A stretch of DNA of 64,000 nt, taken from positions 142,782,397-142,846,396 of the forward strand of contig NC_084800.1 of assembly GCF_963169125.1 (NCBI RefSeq), in the 5' to 3' direction. The DNA is from Humulus lupulus (Eukaryota > Streptophyta > Magnoliopsida > Rosales > Cannabaceae). The notes beneath the pieces are model-generated. The model was not told where the DNA came from and did not search any database. It worked only from the letters and a program-made list of their open reading frames with translations. The position numbers and the translations under genes are program-made. Shown here one piece after another: positions 36,424-48,631 of this stretch (positions within the stretch are counted from its first letter, which is position 1; every line of letters begins with the position of its first letter).

Positions 36424-38754
36424 TGTAACGCCTTGGATAACCAAGACCGTTACACTGTGTCTTTATAATTGTGCAAGACTTGCTAATCAAGTCGTTTAGT
36501 TGAAAATGTGATCCTAAAGTCATAATCAAGCTAAGGTTAAAAGATTTTGGTCATAAACGGATAATTTTTTCATTTAAATAAACACTTAGTGCCTGGGATC
36601 CCAAAAATAGGGTTTAAAGGAAAAATGAACAGCATTTAAAAGTTATATACAAGCAAAGGCCGCTTTAATGGAAAAATACACATTTTTAGGTTTTCCTGTC
36701 CCTGTACTATCCCTCAACCATGGCGGACGAGCAACTGACTATGTACATCCCGCCCCTAGAGCTCTCCAACTCAGGATTGGCCAACCTTACCCTTGCCTTT
36801 ACCTATACGACGTAGCACCCGTGAGCCAAGGCCCAAAAGGAAAACCATATAGCATAGCATAAACAATACAGACAATCAAATAATCCATAAGGCAGTTAAC
36901 CAAGTATTCGGCATGTTATAAACATCAGATTAACAATAGTAAACATATCATAATCATCATACAATACTCAGGGTACCCTCTATTTAACCCACTGACTTCG
37001 ACTCGCTTAGGCCGAGCTCAGTGATTATTTAGCTGACCTCAGCTCTTAGTGGCCAAGTTACGTCCTATGCGCAAATATCAATCCCGGTACTCTCAGGCCA
37101 TTTATTTTATGCTCACATGGCATATCATAATCATACAATATCTGTATTCAAATATAGGGCACCTTAACCCCAACACAGCCACACAATGGTGCAGTTTTCT
37201 CACCTTTAATTTCGAACGGAGAAGGTGAAATGGTTCCGAGCATGATCCTTAGCCCTGAACCTTGGCGATAAACCTAGTCACAAGGGCCAATAGTATCCAT
37301 CAACTTCCAATTGAAATAAAATACCTAGGAGACAGAAACTAGCCTCCGAGACCTTAATTTCTACTAAACCGGGTAGTAGAAATTGTCCCGAGCGCCTAGG
37401 TTCGAACCCCCAAACCCTAACAATTCTTAAAACAATTCTAAGGCTAAAAAAAGCCACAGGCGGGTCGCGATTTGGCTTACTGGGTCGCGACTTTCCCCCA
37501 AGTCAGAGAGCAAGCACCCCAGCCAAAAGAGGAGGCAAACCGCGACTTGGCCTAGTAAGTCGCGGTGTGCCCCCAAGTCAGAGAGCAACACAGGCCTGAA
37601 AGGTCACACGTGTCGCGGCGCCCCCCAGGCTGGGTCGCGGTGCGCCCCTTCGAACCCATAAAAATTGGGTTTTCTCCTCCTTCTCCAAGCCAATAACACC
37701 AAGGTTCTACCCAAAATTTTCCTCAACAACTCACCTCAATTCAACACTAAACCAGTTACAAATTCAGAATTAAACCACATACTTAAAATATTAATCTCCT
37801 AAACAATTATACCAGAATAAATACCCCAACTCAACCAGAAATCACTCCAAAATCTAGTCTAATTCTACTCAAATCCCATGCTAACCCATGTTTTAAGCTT
37901 TAAACTACTCAGCCCAATTCTACACAATTTAAGCTATATTCTTAGCAAATTAACAGACCAAAACTTACCTCAACTATGGCTTGATTCCACACAGCTTTTA
38001 GCTTTAATTCCTAACTTGAATCCTCTCCAATTTCCTTATGTTTTCCTTCAAAAATCCCCAGCCCAAGCCTAGCTTTTGCCTTTCCTTTCCTTCCTAGCTT
38101 TTGATCAAATTGAGAGAGAGTAAGAGAGAGGAGTACGTGAGAGAGAAGGGGCAGGGAGGTTCTACTTCATTCTGTTTTAATCCTAAGTAAATCTGACTAT
38201 ATCCCTTTATAGAAAAGACCAATTTTCCCTCTCACATAACACTTAAACCACTAATCAATCTAAGGGTATAATGGTTCTCTGCTCCCAATTCCCGCTAAAT
38301 CCTAAAGTGTCCCTAACATTTACTGATTAATCTCGTCTTCCTATTCCAATTATTTATCCAATGTCTTATAATCCCCAATATATTTTCTAAATTCCCAAAA
38401 ATACCCCTAGGCTCCCCGAGCTGGGTATAAATCCCCAATGTGACTATTTTGCCATTCCGCTCACTAGGATCATCTCGAGCTATATACTGTAAATATATCC
38501 ACATAATATTGTGGTCTCAACAATTTATCACATATAATCACATTTATGCCCTCATTGAGCCAAAATTACAAATATGCCCTTATAAGCTAAACAGGGCCCA
38601 CATGCATATTTAATACTCAGAAACATGCATTTCACATATCCATATAATCATATAATCATGCATTTAATCATTAAAATCACACATAAACCAATTATGTCCT
38701 CCCGACATACTAATCAAGGCCCTTAAGCCTTATTAGTGATTTTGGGTCATTACA
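36424..38754 (-). repeat. E3 5' LTR
   Basis: A 2331-bp LTR, on the minus strand TGTAATGACCCAAAATC...AAGGCGTTACA. It aligns along its length with the 3' LTR apart from the tandem duplication. It has a TATA box (minus TATAAAGG, 38204-38211), a single GC-rich block (37455-37665), the GTGAGAAAACTGCAC site (about 37203) and the GGCTCACGGGTGCTACG module (about 36810-36826). Confidence 0.88.
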
Positions 38755-40099
38755 GCTTAAGATCAATGATAAGTTGATGAGATCACAGAAGGACTGAACA
38801 ATGATGGATGTCCATGAATGAAATCTACATAGAGTTTGTAGAGTTGACCTTCTATGTTTATGTTGGTGTCATTGATTAGTCTCTTTTGATTGAAAAGTTC
38901 ATGACTCGATTGAGTACTACAACACATGATGAAACCATTACCCTAACATTTACACACATGAAAGGATCAAAAAATAAATCTGACCATGAAGAATGAAAAG
39001 CCTCCACTCATGCTTATTCTCTTGCTGGCGATGATGTCCAGGGAGGAGCAAGCCAAAGAGTTGTTGATGGTATGGTTCTTATCTCACATTCTTGGGCTCA
39101 TGCATCGTTTAATATGAATGCATCATACTCTTTTGTATATTTGAAGTTTGCTAGCCTGTGGGGTTTAAGTTGGGAAGGTTTTAATCTTGCTTTATAGTTA
39201 AGTGTACCTGTGGGAGAGCATAGTGAGGTAAACATCATATGTAGATTTGTTTGTAATGTGCTTGAGGACTATATGAGTTGTCAGGAAACTTCATAGTGTT
39301 ACCTATGGTACAATTCGATGTGATTCTTGGCATGGAGATTGGTCACACAAAAGGGTGACTCTTTTAACTCCAAGTGGAGATTTCATCGCATATCGAGCCA
39401 ACATGAATAAAGTGAGGAAGAATCCTATCCTAATGGCATGTTTATTTGGGAAAAGAAACTTAGAGTGTTATGGGAGTCTGTTTCCATTTGAGGATGAGTG
39501 CAGGCCTCTAGACAATCTCCCTTGGATATAAGTGTTAGTGGTTTTCCAGATGTATTTCCTGAGGATTTTCCAGGACTACCACCTGATAAGGAGATCAAGT
39601 TTTGTATTGATTGGTTCCCAGGACTCAACCAATTTCTATTCGCATAGCACCTGCGAAATTGGCTTAATTGAAAAGGCAATTAGGTGAGTTGATGCATAAA
39701 GATTACTTCATCAGGATAGATGACAATTAAGAACAAGTATCCTTGGCCAAGGATAGATTGACATCAGGTCAGGCTATCATCAATTGAGAATTAAGGAAGA
39801 CGATATTCATAAGACTGCTTTCCGGACGCGTTATGGGCAGTTTGAGTTTTTGGTGATATCATTTGGATTGACGAATGCGCCTGCAACATTTATGGACCTT
39901 ACGAATAGGATCTATAGACCCTATTTGGATACGTTTGTGGTAGTTTTTATGGATGACATTTTGGTGTACTCCAAGACACCTGAGGACTATGCTGAGCACT
40001 TAGCAATTGTTTTGAAACCTTTGAGAGATCATCAATTATATGCTAAGAAAGAGAAATGTGACCTCTGGATGATTGAGGTCAAATTCTTAGGGCATGTAA
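38755..40099 (+). pseudogene. pol: E4 gag-protease-RT continuation, disrupted
   Basis: After E3 the E4 coding sequence resumes. The protease region near 39080-39160 is recognisable only by surrounding residues (S-Y-S-F-V, F-A-S-L-W-G-L), and the usual D-T-G-A reads N-M-N-A. The linker before RT is seen at 39540-39650 (G-T-Q-P-I-S-I near 39617). The last part, 39784-40099, is open and encodes RT with [13 protein letters not shown] and F-M-D-D-I-L-V-Y-S. The conserved F-L-G-H-V is cut by the E6 insertion at 40099. Motif A lies in a deleted or scrambled segment near 39700-39780. Confidence 0.75.
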
Positions 40100-41202
40100 T
40101 GTAACGTCCCAAATTACCTAATAAGGCTTAAGTCCTTGATTAGGGGGCCAGGATGGAAAATTATGGAATATATGTGATTTAATTATGAAGTATGTGTTTA
40201 TGTGATATATATGTGTATTATTATATTACTACATGAGTTATGTTATCATATGACTAGATATGCATGTTTAGGTGTATTAAATATGCATGTTGGCTCATTT
40301 CTTACTAGAAGGAAAATTGTAGTAATTTGGCTCATCACGGGTATATTTGGAATATATGTGCATATATGTGATGTATTTGTGAGACCATATTATTATGTGG
40401 ATATATCTGGGTTACTCGGTACGAGACGATCCTAGGGAGAAAGTAGTGGTTTAGTCACAACAAGGAGAAATACCCGACTCTGGGCGAGCCAATGGCTATT
40501 TTGGGTAATCTGGAGAGTCACCAGGACTCATTGTAGCGTGAGTCGTATTCTCGAAGAAATAGAAATATTCTTATTTTAAAGAAATTATTTGAGGGAATTT
40601 GGGTATAGAGTGAGATTTGAGAGTGAAAGTGGCATTTTTGCCCTTATGGGGTGTTGAGAGAGTAGCAGGTTAAGTGGGGATATTTTGGTCAATTGGGACC
40701 GTTCGAATATAAGGTTAAGGATGACTTTATTAACTCAGAAAAATGCAAAAATCTCTCTCATTATGCACGTGAGCATTTTTGAAGGAAACTTGAGATTTAG
40801 AGCTCGGATTCAAGCAAGGTTAGAGTCACAATGATTCTAGGGAAGATTAGAAGTTTGATAATCTGGGGATTTAGCTGTAAAATGACTTAACCAAAGGTTT
40901 ACCACTGGGGCTCAGATCAGGATCGTGCTCAAGGGACGTTCTTATTATACGTTTCACTCGGACCTGGGGTAAGAAATCTGCACCCGGTCTGCGTTTAGGG
41001 CTTGGCCCGATTATAGAATAGGATTAATGTTATGTTGAGGATGTTTTATTAAAAATATTAAATGCGCTTTGTTAACCTATGTTATGTAATAATTGTTGGT
41101 ATGTATATTTGATTGGGAAGCTCTAGTTATAAGCTGAAGATTTATCTATGTTATCAGATGAAGGGCTTGGCTTAATAGTTAAGAGTATAGTTGTTTCTAA
41201 GG

Positions 41203-41712
41203 GGCTCAACTTATCAGTCGAAGGTTAAGACTCGACTTATCAGTCGAAGGTTAAAGACTCAACTTATCAGTTGAAGGTTAAAGACTCGACTTATCAGTCA
41301 AAGGTTAAGACTCGACTTATCAGTCGAAGGTTAAAGACTCGACTTATCAGTCAAAGATCAAAGACTCAACTTATCAATCGAAGGTTAAAGACTCGACTTA
41401 TCAGTCGAAGGTTAAAATACTTGACTTATGAGTCAAAGGTTAAAAGACTTGACTTATCAGTCGAAGGCTACTGACTCGACTTATCAATCGCAGGTTAAGA
41501 CCTCAACTTATTAGTCGAAGGCTACAGACTCAACTTATCAGTCGAAGGTTAATAGACTCAACTTATCAGTCAAAGGCTACAGACTAGACTTATCATTCGA
41601 GAGTTAAAAAAATTCAACTTATCAATTGAACGTTAAAAAGGCTCAACTTATCAACGGAAGGTTAACAAATTCGACTTATATGTCGATGGTTTAAAGGCTC
41701 CACTTAGGAGTC
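41203..41712 (+). repeat. Tandem array of 25-27 bp hairpin units in the E6 LTR
   Basis: About 19 imperfect copies of a unit close to GACTCGACTTATCAGTCGAAGGTTAAA. Each intact unit contains CGACT-TATC-AGTCG, a 5-bp stem with a 4-base loop. Later copies are more degenerate, and several keep a changed stem. An open frame through the array is a by-product of the repeat. Confidence 0.88.
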
Positions 41713-41895
41713 AAGGACGGGAACAGCATGCTAACCGCTGGCCGATAAGGTTAGGCCAACCTAAAATTGAGATATACGCTTGAACGCCCCTAGGGTCGTT
41801 TGGAATGTTAAACATCAGACCTGTTTGGCTAGCATTAAGGCTAGTTGGGCGATAAGTCCTAATGTGACTCCATAGTAACTTATTTGAATTGACTG

Positions 41896-44394
41896 TGTAA
41901 CGACCCAAAATTACTAATAAGGCTTAAGGGCCTTGGTTAGTGTGCCGGGAGGGCATAATTGGAGGTTAAGAGAATTAATGGTAAGAAAGCATGAATATGG
42001 GTATTGGATAAGTAATGCGGGCCCTGTTTGGATGGTAAGGGTGTTATTGTAATTTTGGCCCGTTAGGGCATAAATGTGAATGTGTGTGATAAATCGTTGG
42101 GACCACATTATTATGTGGATAGATAGATAAATGTTTATGTGTGTACAGGTGTGTGCATTTGTAACTATCGGCACGAGGCGATCCTAGGGAGCAGGTGGCG
42201 GGAAAAGTCACAACGGGGCTTAATAGTTAGCTTTGGATAAGTCAAGGATATTATAGGTATCGGGTAGTTATTTAGACTATCAAGTTATGAAAATAAATAT
42301 ATGGAGATATATTTGAGGTTAGAAAGTCTAGGTGGGAATATTGGAGAATTTTACTGTTTTGGCCTCGGGGACGGTTCCGGCACCCCGAGCCTTGGGAATT
42401 AACTTAGCAGATAAGATAAACTTAAGGAAACCCCTAGAGGAAAATAAACCGACTCTTTTTCAGCTCTATATTCTACTCTCTCTTAAGGAAAAACAAGGCA
42501 AAAGGAACACTGAAATCTAAAGGGAAACAAGCTGGGAATTTCTGGAAATTGAGGTTGGATCTTTGGGGCTTAGTTCAAGAATCATCCAAGGAATAGAATC
42601 AACACTAAGGTAAGCATTGAATCTTCTTTTCTGTGATTATAAATTCTGGGTTTTGGTTTGGTTTTGAGGTAAACATGGTTTTGATGTTTAAAGACAGAAT
42701 TAAGGAGGAAAGCTTGGGAATTAGCTTGGTTTTGGCTTGGTGAAGTGGTTCAGCAGAAGAGGTAAGTTTCAATCCATCGTTTAGTGGTTTTAATCTGAGT
42801 TTGAATGGTTAGTTTGAGTGTTTGAGGTTCTTGAGTTTCAGAAGTTGGAGATGGGGTTCTAGTAGGTTGTTGGGCTATAATTATGTTGAATTATGTTGTT
42901 TAAATTATGCTAAGAGTGTTGGGAATGATTGATAATGAAATAGAGAGCTTTGGGATGATTTTGGGTAAGGTGTAGAGGTTGGAAATGGTGGAAATTTAGG
43001 GCTCGAAGGGAAGGGTCGCGGCTCTGTTCTAGAGCGCTGCAGCCCTAGGTTGAAGTTAAGCGAGGAGGGCTCGGCCAAGGGGGAGCTCCGCGGCGCCCAA
43101 GGCAAGGGCCGCAGCGTGTGTCTTCTTTCAGGGAGGGCCTTGGTTTTGTATAAGGGCAGGGCCACGGCTAAGCTTTAGGGGCCACAACCCTTAGACGCAT
43201 ACTTGAACGTTCAAGGTTTTAAAGTACGGGGATCGAGCCTAGGGTGCTCGGGATCAATCTCACCACCGTGCTTGGTGGGATTCGACTTCCCGGAAGCTAG
43301 TTTTGTACATGAAAACCTATATGTGAATATTAATGGAATCCATTATCTTGGTTGTGACTAGGTGATAAGCTAGGGCTCGGGAATGGATCGTGCTCGGGGG
43401 TCATCCTCTCTAATTAAAGTACTTGGAATCAAGGTGAGAAAACTGCACCTGTGTATGTGGATAGGATGGGACTAAGTGTTCCCTATAATTGAATGTATTA
43501 TTATGTGATCATAATAAACCATGTGAATATGTTGGGACTAAGAGTTCCCTATAATCGTATGAATGTCATAAGGTGGTATTATGCCACGGGGACATGTGGT
43601 AATGGCCTAAGGGTGCCGAAATCCACACCTGCGCATATGGCGCGGCTCGGACACTGGTATCCGAGGACAGCTTATTATTCACTGAGCTCGATTAAGCTGG
43701 CCGGAGTCAATGGGCATGTCACTAGAGTTGACCTAAGCGAGCCAAAGGCAGTGAGTTAAACAGAGGGTGCGGCCTGCGGGCGTTAACCCTAGTTATTGCT
43801 TGATATGTGTTTATTGTGGATTATTGTCTGTGACTTATTGAGTATCTGGAGCTGGATTAATGGTTATTGATCAGTGTGTTGCTTTGAATGAATTTTATGG
43901 CTTGATGGAACTGAATAGTATTTTGTGGTTATTGGACTATGCTCTGTGAACTGTTAGCTGTTAATACTGTTATGTTATGATATTATGTTTTCTTGCTGGG
44001 CTTTGGCTCACGGGTACTACATGTTGCAGGTAAGACAAGTTGACCATGGGTTGGAGAGCTCTGGGGGCGAGGTGTACATTGTCAGCTGCTCGGCCACCAC
44101 GGTCGAGGATTTGTACAGGAACGGGAACCTAAAACGTATATATTTGCCATTAGAGTGGCTCGGTTATTTACTTATAATTAAGAATTTTGTATTCATGCTA
44201 TTTAAACCCTGATTTGGGATCCCATGTATTAAACATCTGTTTTTAATAAAGTTTAATCGTTTATAACCAAAATTCTTTGAAACTTAATCTGCTTGTGTCA
44301 TTAGAAACACATTTTGAATTAAATGACTTGATTAGCAAGTCTTGCACTATTCCAAACACACAGTGTATCGGTCTTGGTTATCCAGGGCGTTACA
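41896..44394 (+). repeat. E5 5' LTR
   Basis: It starts TGTAACGACCCAAAATTAC and ends ATCCAGGGCGTTACA. It includes a TATA-like region near 42290, a GC-rich block at 43012-43120, the GTGAGAAAACTGCACC site (43434), the GGCTCACGGGTACTACATG module (44005) and an AATAAA poly(A) signal at 44245-44250. Confidence 0.92.
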
Positions 44395-44480
44395 ACTTGG
44401 TATCAGAGCGTCCTAGGTTTAAGGGTTCCTGGAGATAGGCTGGACATGTACACTTGCCGATGAAGACAAGCTCGACTCAG
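44395..44480 (+). other. E5 primer-binding site and conserved leader
   Basis: TGGTATCAGAGC lies at 44398-44409, three bases after the LTR. The following GGTTCCTGGAGATAGGCTGG and CATGTACACTTGCC are shared, with changes, by the leaders of E3, E6 and E7. E5 therefore derives from the same family. Confidence 0.85.
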
Positions 44481-47400
44481 GGTTCTTTGATTGAATATTT
44501 GAGACTATATGCTTAAGCTTTTTATTAAAATATGAATGTATTATGCTGTATGACTATAGGGAGCATGAGAACTGATAGGGCCTAGCCCTTGACTATTGCA
44601 TGATGTGATGGAGGCGTGCTGATTAGCATTGTTGTTGCATGTGAATGAATATTGGAATGATGGATTGCATCTTGGTTGCTTGTGGGTGATTGCCCAAGCT
44701 GAATTTATATGTTATGCTTGTCTATTGATTTATAGGAAGCATGAGAATGTGTGAATAAACGTGGCAGCAATAAATTTGGTAGCTAAGTGCATAGAAATGT
44801 GAATTAATGTTTATTATGTTCTATGTGTGTATGAATATTGTGATTACTTGGACCTGGATACGGTTTGGTTCAGAGTGTGAACCGCAGGGTTGAGAAGTTT
44901 AGCCAGCAGTGGCAGATGAACTCAGATTGTTTGCATACAGGATGGTTTCGTAGACCTGGCATCGTAATACAGGAGGGTTGAAGATGATGACTGGGGTTGG
45001 AAACCTCCATCTACCCTGGAAGTCGCAGAGATGTTTGTTAGTGTATGAGTAATGGTGTTGGTTCAGTATAGGGATACAGACGGACAAAAAAATATTAAAT
45101 GGAAGGCCTAAAAGGCGTTATCCTCTGGTTTGAAAAGGAAGGTTTGGGTTTGCTTAAGAATTATTTAGTAGATGGGCAAAGCTAATTTTATTCTTGGTTA
45201 TATAAAGGTGAGAGGTCATAACTAAGGGATTGTGCTAAGTACTTGTGGCAAAAGGATGCTAGGAAATGGTATTCAGATTGAGACATTGGCATGATGGGTT
45301 GGAAAGAACTCAATTGGGGATTCGATAAAAGAAGTTATAAGGACACAGTCTGAGCTGCGAAGATTAATGAATCTATGAACTTGATTTGAAACGATAAGAC
45401 AGCGACAACATGTGTTAATAAGTGTTAGGAGTTGGATACTTCACTCTGGGAAAAAAAATATACAAGTGGTGGTAGTTGGGAATGATGACCCATGTAAAGG
45501 TTAAATTCTGGAATGGTCCAGGGTGACAGGGTCGCTCCAACGTTTTAGACCTTCGGTTGCATTTGAGTAGCAAAGAGGGCCATGTCATTTGAGATCTGTG
45601 GAATGAGGTATAGAGCATGAATGCCACAGGGAAAGGGATGCAGAAGATTGTACTTCTATTGGTAGAATTTAGTAAGGACAGATTCTCGATTATTGAGGTA
45701 GAAGGACCCCAGATAGTTCTTGGGCACCTAGTTTATGATAGAAAAGGGGTTTCTGATTGTAAAGGTAGTTGTCAGACTGGTGACGAGAACTAGTGAGGTT
45801 ATTTTATATGCACCCAAGGCAGAGGATGCCACCTGAGAGGATGTCAGGTGAGGGCATGACCTCTACACGAAATAATTTAATATGTTGGGATGGATTTTCC
45901 ATGGTGAGGGAAACGGAAGACTAGAATGTCTGGTTACATCTGAAGCTCAAGGTTAGCTCCTCGGAATCGATTAGTTGGTTAGATAGTTTGTGATTTTGGT
46001 TACATAACAAGTTGGAAGAGTTCAGTGTTGAGTATCTTTCAAGAAATATTTAGACATAGAGAGAGAGTATGCCTCAAGGGTACATCGCGAGAGGCTGAAG
46101 AAAGCAATAATTACTGAGGAGGAACTAGAAACTTCTGGCGGAGGATTTGGGTTACAAGTAATCAAGAGATTTGTAGTGAGAACAATAGAACGTGTAGTAT
46201 GGAAGCTTCAACATGAGTCAGAGTGAGAGAGTTAATCTATTAAGAGATAACCATGGATTGTAGGGGATATCACTTGGAAAAAAATATATTTGACTGAATG
46301 GAAACTAAGCCGATCAGTAGGTATTCAGATGGGTACAAAGAAGGAATGGGTACACTTCAGGATTGGACTACGAACAAGTTTGTTATTAGAAACATTATGG
46401 AAGGTGGTAATAACTTGACAGGAAGAATTACTTAAGCAGTCGAAGAAGTTTGATCTTGAATCAGATGGAGCATTGTATTGCGAGACTTGTTGGTATCGTC
46501 GGTTAAGAATGAAAAGTTTTAATGTTGGGTACAAGACGGGACAATGTCTCCAGGAATTGATCTATGATCTGGTTATTACCAGCTGGTGATCAAAGAAATA
46601 GACATTTAAGGAATTGCTACTTGTACTGAGTAGGGCGTGAGGAAATTGGTAAAAAGGGGTTCTAAACTGGTTCAAGCTTCAACAACACAAGTAAGTTCTT
46701 CAAGCAGAGAATACAAGAATGGTGTGGACAAGCCCCCTTCAAGTTCACGAGTGGTATGTTGGACTACCTCCAGACAGAAGTGGAAAGCGAACGACTATTA
46801 TGTCGAAGACGTTAACACCAAGGAAGCAGGGTCACCGGTAGGGTTCTATGAAATGTTAGATTGGGTTTCGCCAGGGGTACACAGGGAAGAGCTACAAGAA
46901 GAAGAGACAAGCATGAGAAGATTTGATTTGAAGCCACAAAGAAACTAATGAAGAATATTTGAAGAACAGGAAGCATAACAAGACTGGCAAGTGCGTCATC
47001 TATCACATAAATATCTCCGCGGACAACTACACTAGAGATGGGAGGAACAGTAAAACTTGAAGTTAGACTGAATAGATAGTGTCAAATCAGGGTGCAGAAG
47101 ATAGGGTAAGAATTGATTAGCCCTTGGTGATACAGGAATACATGTGTTATGGTTGGATATAAAATTGTGAGGGTATACCACGGGTTGGGGCATGCCCAAG
47201 CTCAGACTGACGCAAGAATGGATTGAGCCTCGCTGGAGGTAAAAGAATGGGAATAGGGTGGATACACACGGAATGTTAAATTGACAGTTTATGTATAGTG
47301 TAAGGTACTTGAGTGTTTGGTCATCGGTAAGAAAGACAATCTTGAGACTAGAATTTAATGGAATGCAGTAGATGGATGGTTGATGTTAGAAGTCCTCAAC

Positions 47401-48617
47401 TGTACGAGGAGGAGATTTAATTAGAGGTGGATCTCTTACCTGAAAGGTATGTGTCAGTTAAAAAAGAACGCCATAGTTTACCCCGGAATGGATAAGGTAA
47501 TGATTGAGATTGATATAATATTAGTGTGTGGTAATGAACATATATGTTTTCTTTGGATAATGGAGTCCAGAGTGATGGTTTTGAGGAAACAGGGAAGAAC
47601 CCTATGGGTATTATATAAGTTAAGGTACAAGGACCGAATGAATGGTCCAAGGAGAGTTTGGTGTGGAGATGGGAATTATAAGTGGGTAATGTTTCATCTC
47701 CTAGGTTTTGCCGTACCGAGAGGTTTTAGCTGATAGAAGAATCTGGGATACTCGAATATTGAAAGGTAAATGATATGATGGTGGGTCATAGAATGGACCA
47801 CGTTAGACTGTAAATAGGGTGTTTGAACAGGGAAGAAGTTGTGACACAGCTGAATGATTTTGTGAATATGGTTCGTATGAACTGGTAATGAAGTAGAGCG
47901 TGATAATATTAAATTGGGACCCTATAATTTTCTGGGTTTTGGAAAGGGACCAAAGAGCGAAGAGAATAGAAAGGGAATCTGGAATTACCGATTAGTTGCA
48001 GATGGGACAGCAAACTGCGGGTTTAACAATTATGTTAAGGGATTAGGCATTGAATGTGCAACATTTGGGATATCAAGGAAAGTGTATTCTTTGATAAGAT
48101 AGCCATGGTATTGGATGCTGGAATACAACTAAAAATGACATGGCTTAGAACCTAGTAAGATAAAACCAAGGAATACTATGCGAAGTAAAGGATTGAGAGA
48201 TTTGTACCTCTCCAAGTTATACAGCAAGAAAGAATACGACAGTTGGGAAAGAAAAGGGGAATTTGACTCCCGATTCGACAAGAGTTCTAAGATCGTAACA
48301 AGAGTTTGGCCAAGGGCCTATGAGCTGATCTTACTCTGGTAAGGGTGATGATTCATAAGTATTTCTGGCATTGAGAATAGATCAATGAAGAGATCGTTGA
48401 GAATTAACAGACTCTGGAATTACAGCGGATCTGGTGTGCGAGTAAAAGTTAAAGGAGGTATAGTTATTAGTTGAGATCATATGAAGTGATATGGTTACTC
48501 ATGTTTGAGTATTATCGAAGCCTAAAAGTAAAGGCGTTGGTTCTTGGGAATTTTAGTCAGAGGTATGAGGTGTACTGTCTGACATGTTCAAGTAAATTTC
48601 GAGGACGAAATTATTAT
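44481..48617 (+). other. E5 interior, no recognisable coding
   Basis: The first few hundred bases still resemble Tekay leaders (GGGCCTAGCCCTTGACTATT at about 44579). From about 44880 on I recognise nothing. The longest open stretch on the plus strand (46637-46948, 103 codons) has no family motif. Composition is purine-rich and does not look like other parts of the window. This is either gag-pol decayed beyond recognition or captured foreign sequence. The young LTRs favour the second reading. Confidence 0.6.
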
Positions 48618-48631
48618 AAGGAGGGGATAGT
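48618..48631 (+). other. E5 polypurine tract
   Basis: AAGGAGGGGATAGT directly precedes the 3' LTR. Upstream is AAATTTCGAGGACGAAATT, the sequence that commonly ends pol in this lineage and that also appears at the end of E3 pol. Confidence 0.85.

Larger units (their letters stand above)
23911..38754 (-). mobile_element. E3: two-LTR Tekay/Del-type chromovirus
   Basis: On the minus strand: 5' LTR (38754-36424), initiator-Met primer site, gag-pol (36035-31488), then a 3' LTR (31465-23911) carrying two nested solo LTRs. The flanks are ACTTA (23906-23910) and GCTTA (38755-38759), a 5-bp duplication with one difference. A C-terminal chromodomain and LTRs over 2.3 kb point to the Tekay/Del lineage. 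It is inactive: gag-pol has stops and frameshifts. The purine tract expected before the 3' LTR is poor, because the minus strand reads GACTGAATTTTCAA there. Confidence 0.85.
21318..40099 (+). mobile_element. E4: old Ty3/gypsy element, interrupted and open to the right
   Basis: Pieces in order: LTR (21318-23298), primer site, gag start (23453-23910), then E3 inserted, then the rest of gag, protease and reverse transcriptase (38755-40099), where E6 is inserted. The remaining pol and the 3' LTR are not in the window. Stops and decayed motifs throughout make it one of the oldest elements here. Confidence 0.75.

Noticed and set aside
41203..41712. Regular repeats that might suggest a CRISPR-like array
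   Set aside because: Units are directly tandem with no unique spacers, and the context is a plant LTR. It is a minisatellite.
46637..46948. 103-codon frame inside E5 as a possible captured gene
   Set aside because: No domain, no start context and no codon-use evidence. It is kept only as part of the unexplained E5 interior.
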